64,000 nt of DNA from Calditrichales bacterium MX18-03. GTDB taxonomy: Bacteria; Bacillota; Clostridia; Lutisporales; Lutisporaceae. Every line of letters begins with the position of its first letter. The stretch's first letter is position 1. The stretch lies in the NCBI GenBank assembly GCA_021083345.1, contig JAJGRE010000002.1, positions 186,001 through 250,000 on the forward strand, in the 5' to 3' direction. Made by a program: the position numbers and the translations under genes. The notes under the pieces are model-generated. The model was given only the letters and a program-made list of their open reading frames with translations, did no database searches and was not told the DNA's origin. Positions 33,085 through 40,989 of the stretch are shown here, piece by piece.

Positions 33085-34539
33085 ATGAAGGACAACCTCA
33101 ACTTTTCCTTGCCTGAGGCGGCACTCGAACTGCCGTTTAAATGCATTGAAGTATTGGAGGATATTTGCATCCACGTTATTAATGCCAATAAACGCACCAT
33201 CTATTATTCAAAGGGCTGTGAGGCGATTGAGCAGTATAAAAAAGAGGACATAATAGGCAAAGACATCCGTGATGTCTACATGCTGAACGAAGAAAGCGAT
33301 CTGGACGATGAGAACAGTATCCTGCTGAAGGTTTTGAAAACACAGAAGCCTATCAAGGATAAAACCATGAAATACATTACAAAAAAAGGCAAGATCGTCA
33401 ATGTCATAAGCAGTGCCTACCCTTTATTCATCAACGATAAGCTGGCAGGGTCTATTGCAGTTTTCAGAGATGTGACACAAATTATGGAAATGTCCTCTAC
33501 GATTGAAAAGCTCCAAAACGTTATTTTTTTACAGAACAAAATGAACATAAAAAATGGTACACAATACCATTTCCATGATATTATAGGCTCCAGCAACGTT
33601 ATCAAAAGGACCGTCAGTATGGCGAAAAAAATGTCAAGCAGCAGCAGCCCCATCATCATTGTCGGCGAGACAGGAACCGGTAAGGAATTGTTTGCGCAAA
33701 GCATACACAACAATAGTCCCGCTTCCGCAGGCCCGTTTGTTGCCATCAACTGCAGCGCCATTCCTGAAACACTGCTTGAGAGCATTCTGTTCGGTACGAC
33801 GAAAGGTGCTTATACAGGGGCCGCAGATAAGCCCGGTCTTTTCGAGGAAGCGGAAAACGGCACATTGTTTCTGGATGAACTGAATGCCATGAACCTTTCC
33901 TTGCAGTCAAAACTGCTCAGGGCGCTTGAAACAAAAGCCATACGAAGGGTAGGAAGCAACCATGAGATTTCTTTCAACGCGCGCATTATCAGTGCAACAA
34001 ACATAAACCCCACGGAAGCCATTGAGAAGAAGCAGTTAAGAGAGGATCTTTATTACAGGCTGGCTGTACTTACGCTGGAAATACCGACCTTACGTTCAAG
34101 GCTTGAAGATATAGATGACCTTGTGATGGGCTTTATTGAAGCCAATCACAAGGTCATGGGGAAAAATATACTTGGTATCACAGATAAGGCGCTTAAAGCC
34201 TTAAAAAGCTATAATTGGCCGGGGAATGTCCGGCAATTGAAGCATGCCATCGACTATTCCATGAATGTTGCCGAAATCAATGATGTCTTGATCGATTTGT
34301 CTCATATTCCCAATTACATTACTGAAATAATCAAGAGCAACGAGATTCAACATATATACAGCAAAAAAAACAAAGGCAGCTTGAGAGAAACCCTGGAAGA
34401 AATTGAGAAAACCATCATCATAGAGGAAATAAAGAAAAAAAATGGGAATCTCAGCCAAACCGCCAAAGAGCTTGGCGTATCCAGACAGCATTTGCAGTAT
34501 CGCCTGAAAGCCTTGGATATCGATCATAAAATACGATAG
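33085..34539 (+). CDS. Sigma-54-dependent transcriptional activator (PAS-AAA+-Fis)
   Basis: The 484-residue protein has an N-terminal PAS-type sensory domain (about 12-130, ending SIAVFRDVTQI), an AAA+ sigma-54 interaction domain (about 163-395) with Walker A VGETGTGKE (193-201), the sigma-54 contact loop as GAYTGA (241-246, a tolerated variant of GAFTGA) and Walker B TLFLDEL, and a Fis-type HTH (about 445-484, GNLSQTAKELGVSRQHLQYR). With no receiver domain, it probably senses a ligand or redox state through PAS. AAAGGA precedes the ATG by 9 bases. It is divergent from the ten-gene operon and is its obvious activator. Confidence 0.93.
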   Translation: MKDNLNFSLPEAALELPFKCIEVLEDICIHVINANKRTIYYSKGCEAIEQYKKEDIIGKDIRDVYMLNEESDLDDENSILLKVLKTQKPIKDKTMKYITKKGKIVNVISSAYPLFINDKLAGSIAVFRDVTQIMEMSSTIEKLQNVIFLQNKMNIKNGTQYHFHDIIGSSNVIKRTVSMAKKMSSSSSPIIIVGETGTGKELFAQSIHNNSPASAGPFVAINCSAIPETLLESILFGTTKGAYTGAADKPGLFEEAENGTLFLDELNAMNLSLQSKLLRALETKAIRRVGSNHEISFNARIISATNINPTEAIEKKQLREDLYYRLAVLTLEIPTLRSRLEDIDDLVMGFIEANHKVMGKNILGITDKALKALKSYNWPGNVRQLKHAIDYSMNVAEINDVLIDLSHIPNYITEIIKSNEIQHIYSKKNKGSLRETLEEIEKTIIIEEIKKKNGNLSQTAKELGVSRQHLQYRLKALDIDHKIR

Positions 34540-34566
34540 CCTGCATATCATCCGGCTGCCTCAACT

Positions 34567-35631
34567 TCATTTCAAGTGGTTGAATGTCTTTGCCAGAAAC
34601 GCACCTTGTACCGCTCTGGCAAAAGGATTATTGTAAATGAACTGCTTTAGAACGGGAACGCCTACAATGGTCATGATCCGGTCATAATCATCATTGTCAA
34701 GCCGGTTAATGGCTTTGCGGTATTCATGCAGCTTGACGATATTCTCGAATATCGGCCTGGCGAGCTGCTTGTAATCCAGGTTCATTGCGATAGCGTCCGC
34801 TGCCAATATGCCGCTTTCAATTGCATTGATTCCACCTACACCCAGAAAATCATCGGTAAAGCCGGCAGTGTTTCCGACAAAAAAAGTACCGTCTTTTTCC
34901 AATGGATCCACAAAGCCGCAATAATGCTCTACATCCTTGGTTTCAACCAAATGATAGTCTATACTCTCCATTGCCAGAAACCTGTTCCAGTAAAAATCTA
35001 TTTCGGAATAGGTGATCCCATTCACAATCAGTACCAGGGATGCTTCCTTCTGACTGCTGGGAATCAGATAGGCAAATGCATTTTTTGCATAGCTTGTATT
35101 AAACCAGATCATGATGGTGCTTGTATCAAATTTTCCCAGTACAACCCCATAACGAACTTGGGCAATAAAGGTTTCAGTCCATACACCAAGCTGTTTTGCG
35201 ATCAGATTGCTTCCTGTGGCTACGACTATATGATCGTACTCATCTTTTATCTCTTCATACTCAATATATCTGTCAAAAACAATTGGGGCATTTGCTTTGG
35301 CTGCTATCTGGTTCTCCAGGGAATAGCTTTCAGGCCCCCGCTTCATGATATCACCTAAATGCCCTCTGATGTGACATGTTTTGTTTTCAGATTTCATGAT
35401 GATTTTTTTCAGGGGTGCCAGAGGTTCTACTTCCAAATCATACTGTTTTTTCAGATAGGTGAACGGATTCCCGGCCACCCTGCTGAAAAGCCTTAAGTTA
35501 ATGCACGCGTTACATAATGCATCCCCTATTTGGTTTCTCTTTTCAAATACTGTTGGTGCAATTCCAAGTTGCCTTAGCCTATTGGCACATGACAGGCCTG
35601 AAAGTCCGGCTCCAATTATTGCGACACGCAT
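34567..35631 (-). CDS. FAD-dependent oxidoreductase
   Basis: The 354-residue protein has an N-terminal dinucleotide-binding motif (VAIIGAGLSGLSCANRLRQL) with the FAD acidic residue in VFEKRNQIGD, a second ATG motif IVVATGSNL, and a C-terminal FAD-binding phrase FFVGNTAGFTDDFLGVGGINA plus ESGILAADAI. This resembles flavoprotein monooxygenases/geranylgeranyl-reductase-like enzymes. It contains one CNACI near residue 41. GAGGTGG precedes the ATG. It converges on the sigma-54 activator gene (28-base gap) and is monocistronic; the substrate is unknown. Confidence 0.8.
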   Translation of the reverse strand: MRVAIIGAGLSGLSCANRLRQLGIAPTVFEKRNQIGDALCNACINLRLFSRVAGNPFTYLKKQYDLEVEPLAPLKKIIMKSENKTCHIRGHLGDIMKRGPESYSLENQIAAKANAPIVFDRYIEYEEIKDEYDHIVVATGSNLIAKQLGVWTETFIAQVRYGVVLGKFDTSTIMIWFNTSYAKNAFAYLIPSSQKEASLVLIVNGITYSEIDFYWNRFLAMESIDYHLVETKDVEHYCGFVDPLEKDGTFFVGNTAGFTDDFLGVGGINAIESGILAADAIAMNLDYKQLARPIFENIVKLHEYRKAINRLDNDDYDRIMTIVGVPVLKQFIYNNPFARAVQGAFLAKTFNHLK

Positions 35632-35919
35632 CGGACCACCTCACTTATATTCTGCTATGCTATATGGTGTCCAATTAATGCAGATTCATTTCCATCATTT
35701 ATTTAGAATCCGGTTAATAGAATCCTAATAGTGTGTAAAAACTAAATAGACTTTCATTAAACGAGGTGAAAACTGATGGCACCCCTGCTGGTTGGGATTT
35801 GTTGTGATGCATAATGATGCGCTAAGCTCATCTTGAATAGTTTTCAGTGATTCTCAACAAAATACTATGTAGTATCCTGAGCATTTATCATACATTATTA
35901 ACTAAGAAGGTATTAGCCC

Positions 35920-36677
35920 ATGGATAAGAATAACCGGACTACACTCGCTACACTCAGTGTGTATGGCATTACACACCTGCATCGTCAGAATCCATACATG
36001 GTTGCCTGGTGGTCGGCTACTTTTCCAGGCTTTGGCCATTACATGCTGAACCAATATATTCGTGCCACTTTACTGACTCTGTCTGAATTGATAATTAACA
36101 CCCTATCCCGTGTGAATGAGCGATTGTATATTCCTTCTGCGGAGAATTCGAAATGGCCAAGTCAGTCATAGAAACGCGCTGGGTATACGGCTACCTCACC
36201 ATTTACTTTTATTGCATATGGGACAGCTTTCGGGGCACATTGGTTCAAAACAAGCTGTGTCAGCTTGCTGAGCTCAAAAATGAACCCATACCAGGCACGC
36301 TCATTCATCCGCTGGAAATTCAGTATATTGAAAAGAAAAATCCGTTTACCGCAGCCTTTTATTCCTTCTGTTTTCCTGGGTTGGGTCAGCTGTACAATCA
36401 CCGGTTCGGTCTTGCATTTTATGCAATGTTCTGGTGGTGGTTTTATATTACCTTTTCCCATGCTTATGAGTCCTTGTTTTTTACTTTTATGGGTAATTTT
36501 GAGGCAGCTATCTCCATATTACATCCCCATTGGCTGCTCTTTATGCCATCCGTTGCAGGGGGATCGGTTTTTCATGCTTTTATTACGGCAGTAGAACACA
36601 ACCGGCTTTTCCGCATTATGCAGCGCCAGCGTCTTGCAGAACGGTACAGCAGCTCCGAAGTCCGCATATTCCCCTGA
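35920..36677 (+). pseudogene. Conserved membrane protein gene with a single-base frameshift
   Basis: Two open frames together encode one protein of about 252 residues. Frame 1 runs from ATG 35920 (after AGAAGGT) through MVAWWSATFPGFGHYMLNQY to INTLSRVNE, then goes out of frame. From base 36120 the other frame continues without gap as AIVYSFCGEFEMAKSVIETR to the end (EVRIFP). Adding one base at 36119/36120 (GA-GCG to GAAGCG) restores a continuous reading frame. Two halves repeat the theme AAFYSFCFPGLGQLYNHRFG, a glycine-rich hairpin between helices. This is either a real recent mutation or a base-calling error in an AA run. The function of the family is unknown. Confidence 0.7.
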
Positions 36678-36691
36678 GGAGGTGCAGTCAA

Positions 36692-37150
36692 TTGTTGATT
36701 ATCGGAACCTTTGAGCACTCAATTGAGCTGGAGCAAGCCTTAGCCGTCTTGGAGCATAATGGCATCCCGCGAAAGCAGATACTCTTGATACCTATGGAGA
36801 CTGCCCCTGCAGCCTCTTTTCGGTATGCCGAAAACCCTCTTGACATATATTACAAGAGCTTTGAATTCGGTGTGGCATGTGCCACTCTGGCATCTGTTTT
36901 TGGAGCTAGCGTTGGGTTTATTCTGACATGGGGACCTATTCTCTGGGGCTTGATTGCTTCTTTTTCCGGCTTTGCTGCCGGGTTCGGCATCTATTTTCTC
37001 ATAAACAAGCGTTTGCACTCACCCAAAAAAAAGAAGCTTCCCGAGGTTGCGGTCATTGTTCAATGCTCGGAAAGCGAGTCTGCTTTTGTTGAGGAAACCA
37101 TGTGGAATTACCGCGTACTGACAGTAGGACAAACAATTAGCCCTTCTTAA
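36692..37150 (+). CDS. Hypothetical membrane protein, partner of the frameshifted gene
   Basis: The 152-residue protein starts at a TTG after AGGAGGT (8-base gap), overlapping the end of the preceding gene's stop. It begins LLIIGTFEHSIELEQALAVL followed by EHNGIPRKQILLIPM, a ferredoxin-like alpha/beta domain reminiscent of general-stress or SHOCT-type small domains, then two membrane helices (about 68-108, GVACATLASVFGASVGFIL) and a cytoplasmic end with VAVIVQCSESESAFVEE. It is co-transcribed with the frameshifted gene and convergent with ftsX (4-base overlap of stops). Function unknown. Confidence 0.7.
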   Translation: MLIIGTFEHSIELEQALAVLEHNGIPRKQILLIPMETAPAASFRYAENPLDIYYKSFEFGVACATLASVFGASVGFILTWGPILWGLIASFSGFAAGFGIYFLINKRLHSPKKKKLPEVAVIVQCSESESAFVEETMWNYRVLTVGQTISPS

Positions 37151-38034
37151 AAGCGCCTCTCAGACATCAATCCGAAAAGGCTTCCTGCAATCCCCAGGGC
37201 CGCACTGAGCGGCAGCATCAGAGTTGCCATGCTCTGTATGACAGCTCCGATGGGCGGCAGCGGAATGAAAGGAAGCGGACCTGCCATCTGTCCATAAATG
37301 AACTTCAATGTATAAGCAGCCAGCGCGGCAGCTACTCCCCCGCCAAGCAGCGTCAACAGCAAGCCTGCCATCAAAAACGGGAAAGCGATGAACGCTTCCG
37401 GTGCACCCAGCAGCCTCAAGGTATGTATTTGTTCCCTGTTATGATAAATGCCTTGCCTGATGATGTGGGATAGAATGACCAGTGTGGAAATACCAACAGC
37501 TGCTATGATCAGATAACCCAGAACACTTAGGATCTCTGCAATCTGGTGAAGACGTTCCAGTACTTCCCTATTATCCCGGATATCTGCAACCCCTTCTGTC
37601 CGTCGCAGCACCTCCATAATAGGCTGGACTTTATCCAAGCTTATCCTGACTTCGACAAAGGCACCGAAGGGATTATCATCGAAATACTCCAGAACCCGGG
37701 CATCTTTTCCCAGAATATCTACCATCCGGTCATAGGCCTCATCCGCACTTATGACATGTGCGCCTTGCACGCCTTCAATCTCTTTGATGCGCTCAACCAG
37801 CTGCATAACACCGTCATCTTCCAAGCGTTCATCATAATAAACGCTCATTTCGGCTTCCCCTCTGACGGATTCCATGACACTGTCTGAAATCCACCACCCG
37901 GAGATCACCATGGCCAACAGGAAAAAAATAAGGCCTGTACTGATCAGCGTCAGAATATTGGATACCCAATTCATCCGGAAGAGGGTTCTAACTTCTCTGA
38001 AAAAATAACCTGTATTGCAAAAGATATGCTTCAT
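37147..38034 (-). CDS. ftsX: Cell-division ABC transporter permease FtsX
   Basis: The 295-residue protein has the FtsX layout: a short cytoplasmic start, one helix (LTLISTGLIFFLLAMVISGW), an extracellular domain (MSVYYDERLEDDGVMQLVER to the end of the KVQPIMEVL segment), then three helices (LIIAAVGISTLVILSHI, FLMAGLLLTLLGGGVAAA and a last one). FtsX passes an ATP-driven signal from FtsE to extracellular peptidoglycan hydrolases. Its ATG overlaps the ftsE stop (TAATG). It is the third gene after the coiled-coil protein. Confidence 0.92.
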   Translation of the reverse strand: MKHIFCNTGYFFREVRTLFRMNWVSNILTLISTGLIFFLLAMVISGWWISDSVMESVRGEAEMSVYYDERLEDDGVMQLVERIKEIEGVQGAHVISADEAYDRMVDILGKDARVLEYFDDNPFGAFVEVRISLDKVQPIMEVLRRTEGVADIRDNREVLERLHQIAEILSVLGYLIIAAVGISTLVILSHIIRQGIYHNREQIHTLRLLGAPEAFIAFPFLMAGLLLTLLGGGVAAALAAYTLKFIYGQMAGPLPFIPLPPIGAVIQSMATLMLPLSAALGIAGSLFGLMSERRF

Positions 38035-38708
38035 TAGGCCCCACCTGTCCTTTCCCGTGAAATGCTTCCGCCGTCAACCCTGATCAGCGTGCAATCCTTT
38101 TGACCTTCGATCAAATGAGTGGCATGGGTGGTGATGACAACCGCAGTCTTATTATCCTTGAAGGAAGTCAGAAGCTCCAGAATGTTCAATGCATTATCCT
38201 TGTCCAGGTTGCCCGTTGGTTCATCGGCCAATATAAGTTCCGGTTTCCTGGCTACTGCCCTGGCTATGGCCACCCGCTGGCATTCACCCCACGACAGGTT
38301 TTCCACCAGTGAAAGTGCCTTATGCGCCAGTCCCACCTTTGTCAGGGCAACGCCGGCATCCTCCTTTAAGCGGCTGGGGGAAGCATTCAGAAAACGCATG
38401 CCCAGCATCACGTTTTCCATGACAGTCCTTCCTTTGATCAGCCTGAACTCCTGAAAAACAGGCCCCAGCTTCATTCGCAGCTGCCTGATCTCTTTTTCAT
38501 GAACTTTTGCAATCTGCTGTCCCAGAATCTCCAATGAACCTTCCGTAGGGTACTCCACACCCATGAACAGCTTCAACAGGCTTGTTTTTCCCGAGCCGCT
38601 GGGACCTGTAACATATACCAGCTCACCAGGCTCAACCGACAGGTTTATATTGTTTAAAGCCGGCGTACCGTCCGGATATTTCAGGCATACGCCTTTTGCT
38701 TTGATCAT
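38034..38708 (-). CDS. ftsE: Cell-division ATPase FtsE
   Basis: The 224-residue ABC ATPase has Walker A VTGPSGSGKTSLLKL, Walker B LILADEPTGNLD and H-loop VITTHATH, with the FtsE feature FQEFRLIKGRTVMENV. The signature reads NLSWGECQRVAIARA instead of the usual L-S-G-G-E-Q-Q-R: the second Gly of the motif is Trp and a Gln is Cys, which could change ATP turnover. GGGAG precedes the ATG at 38708; a GTG just before it is less likely. It lies between the coiled-coil gene and ftsX. Confidence 0.9.
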   Translation of the reverse strand: MIKAKGVCLKYPDGTPALNNINLSVEPGELVYVTGPSGSGKTSLLKLFMGVEYPTEGSLEILGQQIAKVHEKEIRQLRMKLGPVFQEFRLIKGRTVMENVMLGMRFLNASPSRLKEDAGVALTKVGLAHKALSLVENLSWGECQRVAIARAVARKPELILADEPTGNLDKDNALNILELLTSFKDNKTAVVITTHATHLIEGQKDCTLIRVDGGSISRERTGGA

Positions 38709-38729
38709 CACACGTCACTCCCTCGTCCT

Positions 38730-39854
38730 TTATTGAAAAAAAACCGGCTTGATGACAAATTCCAGAGAATCCTCTTTCAGCTCTACGCCTTGCAGAATGT
38801 TGCGGCCCAGAACCGGCTTGAAATCCAGGGACAGATTCCCTCCCCGGAACAATTCTTCCAAAGCCTCAGGCTTCAAAGGCATTCCGAAAAAGCTGCCGGA
38901 CAGCACCTGAAGCTTCAGCACACTGCTGTCCTGTACAACAAAAGTACCTGTCAGCGTAAGGTTCTGTTCCGGCATCTCCAGTTCAACCTTATCCTGAATA
39001 AAGCTGAAGGTCATTTTCGGCAGACCGGACTGAGCAGCGACTATCTCGTTAAAGGTATCATCATCAATGGATGCCCTGACGCTGAAAAAAGAAAATTTGA
39101 TTTCCAGCGCATCAGGCGGGAAGCCGCCGGACTCTATCATGCCTGAAAAAACTTTTACCAGCTCAGGGAAAAGGGACTGCACTGCCTCCCATACCTGCTC
39201 TATTTCCGACAGAAAGTCCTGAAAATGGGATCTTTCCTTGCCCAAGGCTGCTAGAAGCGCTTCACGGTCGGCTTTCAACTGCAGACGCTCCTCCAATGCA
39301 GCTTTCAGTTGGACTTGCTTCGCCTCCATCAAAGCCAGCTTCTCCTTCATGCTTGCTTCCTCAGCTGCGAGCCTGTTCCTGCTTTCTTCCAATGAATCCA
39401 GAAGCCGGCCTGTATTGCGCGTCAAGTCCCGCAGGGTATTGATGCGCCTGAGGAAAGTATTGAGGCTGTCCGAGTCCAGAATCACCTCCAGGTAAGAGGC
39501 CGGCCCGCGCCTTTGATAGCTCCTGAGTACTTGCTTCAAAGCAGCCTGCTTATTCTCAAATACAGCCCGCTGCGCCTTCATTCTCCCTTCAAGGTCTTTT
39601 ATATCGTCCTCCAATGCCGCCATTTCACTGGCAAGCGCTGCTTCCTGCCGTTCCAAGCCTTGGGCTTCCTGCACCAAAATGAACAGATTCTTTATGATCT
39701 CTCTTTCCTGTGCCGTAATGCCGGTCAGTTTTTCACGGATTTCCGGAAAAGGTTCTGCCTGACCTACAAAATAGCTTGTACAAAATAATAGTACGGCTAA
39801 AGCCAGCATCAAGCTATAACCAGTCATTTGTTTACTTCTTCCCTTGATGGTCAT
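38730..39854 (-). CDS. Exported coiled-coil protein, likely FtsEX partner, with unknown C-terminal domain
   Basis: The 374-residue protein has an N-terminal membrane signal (YSLMLALAVLLFCTSYFVG), then a long antiparallel coiled coil (about 40-235, rich in LEDDIKDLEGRMKAQRAV-type heptads), with SYLEVILDSDSLNTFLRRIN in the hairpin. This is the layout of PcsB and EnvC-type proteins that bind FtsX. The end (about 240-374) is not the CHAP, NlpC/P60 or LytM hydrolase domain of those proteins but a beta-rich segment (FSFFSVRASIDDDTFNEIVA, LTLTGTFVVQDSSVLKLQVL). GGGAGGATGATCAT precedes the ATG. First gene of the ftsE-ftsX unit. Confidence 0.75.
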   Translation of the reverse strand: MTIKGRSKQMTGYSLMLALAVLLFCTSYFVGQAEPFPEIREKLTGITAQEREIIKNLFILVQEAQGLERQEAALASEMAALEDDIKDLEGRMKAQRAVFENKQAALKQVLRSYQRRGPASYLEVILDSDSLNTFLRRINTLRDLTRNTGRLLDSLEESRNRLAAEEASMKEKLALMEAKQVQLKAALEERLQLKADREALLAALGKERSHFQDFLSEIEQVWEAVQSLFPELVKVFSGMIESGGFPPDALEIKFSFFSVRASIDDDTFNEIVAAQSGLPKMTFSFIQDKVELEMPEQNLTLTGTFVVQDSSVLKLQVLSGSFFGMPLKPEALEELFRGGNLSLDFKPVLGRNILQGVELKEDSLEFVIKPVFFQ

Positions 39855-40015
39855 ATGATCATCCTCCCGTTTGCCTCAGGCTTAGATTGCCCGGTGCAGA
39901 CACACTCTCATTCTACCAAAATCTTACCTGTACTAGAACCCCTTTAAATAATTTTACAAAATGCGGACAGGATTGATAAACACCATTTACTGCATGCTAT
40001 GCTTTTCAGCACAAA

Positions 40016-40037
40016 AAAAGGAGCATTAGCTCCTTTT
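40016..40037 (-). terminator. Intrinsic terminator of the GNAT gene
   Basis: A perfect 9-bp stem AAAAGGAGC/GCTCCTTTT with loop ATTA; the minus strand continues with seven Ts. Confidence 0.85.
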
Positions 40038-40075
40038 CCAGTAGTGCCATTCTTATTGATATCTGCGATCATCGC

Positions 40076-40825
40076 TTAGTGCTGAGCTGCAGTTTCATTG
40101 AACCTGACATAATTCAGCATTCTCTTTTCCATGAGCATCCAATAGCCGATGTACCCGTTCTCTATTAAATCCTTCTGCTCCTCCAGATCATTCAATTTGG
40201 AAGTAAAAAATTCTATGGGACTCCGGTAGGCCGACATTTCCAAATCCCGGTGCAGAATGAACCGCCAAAGCCCATCCGACTTCATCTCATCCGTTCCGTA
40301 TTTCCTTTTCAGCGCTTTGATTTTCAAACCGTTTTTCATTATATTATATAAGCTGAAAAGATTCTGCGGCGATACAGTACACAGCAAATGCCTGTAGCCT
40401 AATACCTTGACCATTGAGACAGCATGTTGCAGCGTCAGACTCTGCAGTCCGTTTCCCCGATAATCCGGATGCACAACAGTTGTTTCAAGATGGACAACCT
40501 TTTCCAGTTCAATTTCCGGCATCGTGATATCGTATCCCAGGTTCCTGACATCCTTCCCCGGAAAACCTATATGCCTGTAAGCGATCAGTTCATCAGTCTC
40601 ATTGAAGACACCGATAATCTTCGCACCCGATTCAATATCCTTGAGCATTTCTTCATATGAATCCATATACAAAACCTGCTTGTTGGGAAGCTGCTCATAG
40701 ACATAAGCCTGCAATTCTGCAACAGCCCTAAGCTCATCTACGGATGTCAACCTCATGGTATAGTTTTCTATCACTTTTGAGTCTTTGACACACTTTGCCA
40801 TTTTACCTTTATCCAAAAGCAACAT
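40076..40825 (-). CDS. GNAT-family N-acetyltransferase
   Basis: The 249-residue protein has the GNAT acetyl-CoA-binding motif A (LETTVVHPDYRGNGLQSLTL) at about 113-132, a preceding beta-strand pair, and an extended C-terminal helical region of about 90 residues (YRSPIEFFTSKLNDLEEQKD). It would transfer an acetyl group to an amine. GGGAGG precedes the ATG. It lies 164 bases downstream of a BusR-like repressor gene, has its own strong promoter, and that promoter is covered by two inverted repeats, so its expression is tightly controlled. Substrate unknown. Confidence 0.85.
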   Translation of the reverse strand: MLLLDKGKMAKCVKDSKVIENYTMRLTSVDELRAVAELQAYVYEQLPNKQVLYMDSYEEMLKDIESGAKIIGVFNETDELIAYRHIGFPGKDVRNLGYDITMPEIELEKVVHLETTVVHPDYRGNGLQSLTLQHAVSMVKVLGYRHLLCTVSPQNLFSLYNIMKNGLKIKALKRKYGTDEMKSDGLWRFILHRDLEMSAYRSPIEFFTSKLNDLEEQKDLIENGYIGYWMLMEKRMLNYVRFNETAAQH

Positions 40826-40855
40826 AGATAGGCCTCCCTTCTAAAATCTCAACCT

Positions 40856-40932
40856 GACAACTTGTTGTTAATCATTAAGTTGTCTGTATCTATATTATAT
40901 CACTGACAACTTGCATTTGTCAATCAGGTTGT
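40856..40932. promoter_or_regulatory. Two tandem inverted-repeat operators in the GNAT promoter region
   Basis: IR1 (40856-40884) has arms GACAACTT/AAGTTGTC around 13 bases. IR2 (40905-40932) has GACAACTT and a degenerate partner AGGTTGTT. The two repeats are spaced 49 bases start to start and cover the promoter at 40894-40923 (TTGACA, 18-base spacer, TATAAT, minus strand). A pair of spaced inverted repeats is what tetrameric BusR-type repressors use. Confidence 0.6.
40894..40923 (-). promoter_or_regulatory. Strong sigma-70 promoter of the GNAT gene
   Basis: On the minus strand TTGACA (40918-40923), 18 bases, TATAAT (40894-40899); both boxes match consensus perfectly. The -10 box lies between the two operator repeats. 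Confidence 0.75.
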
Positions 40933-40989
40933 TAGATGTGGTCATAAAAAAACTGCTATCTTGGAGATAACAGTTTACCTATTGTATAA

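Noticed and set aside
35776-35814. 12-codon ORF (MAPLLVGICCDA) after GAGGTG
   Set aside because: The ribosome-binding site is good, but twelve codons without conservation data or a downstream hairpin are too little to call a leader peptide.
35889-35897. CATACATTA resembling a sporulation sigma-E/K -10 box before the frameshifted gene
   Set aside because: Transcription would start at the ribosome-binding site of the gene itself and no suitable -35 element is at the right distance.
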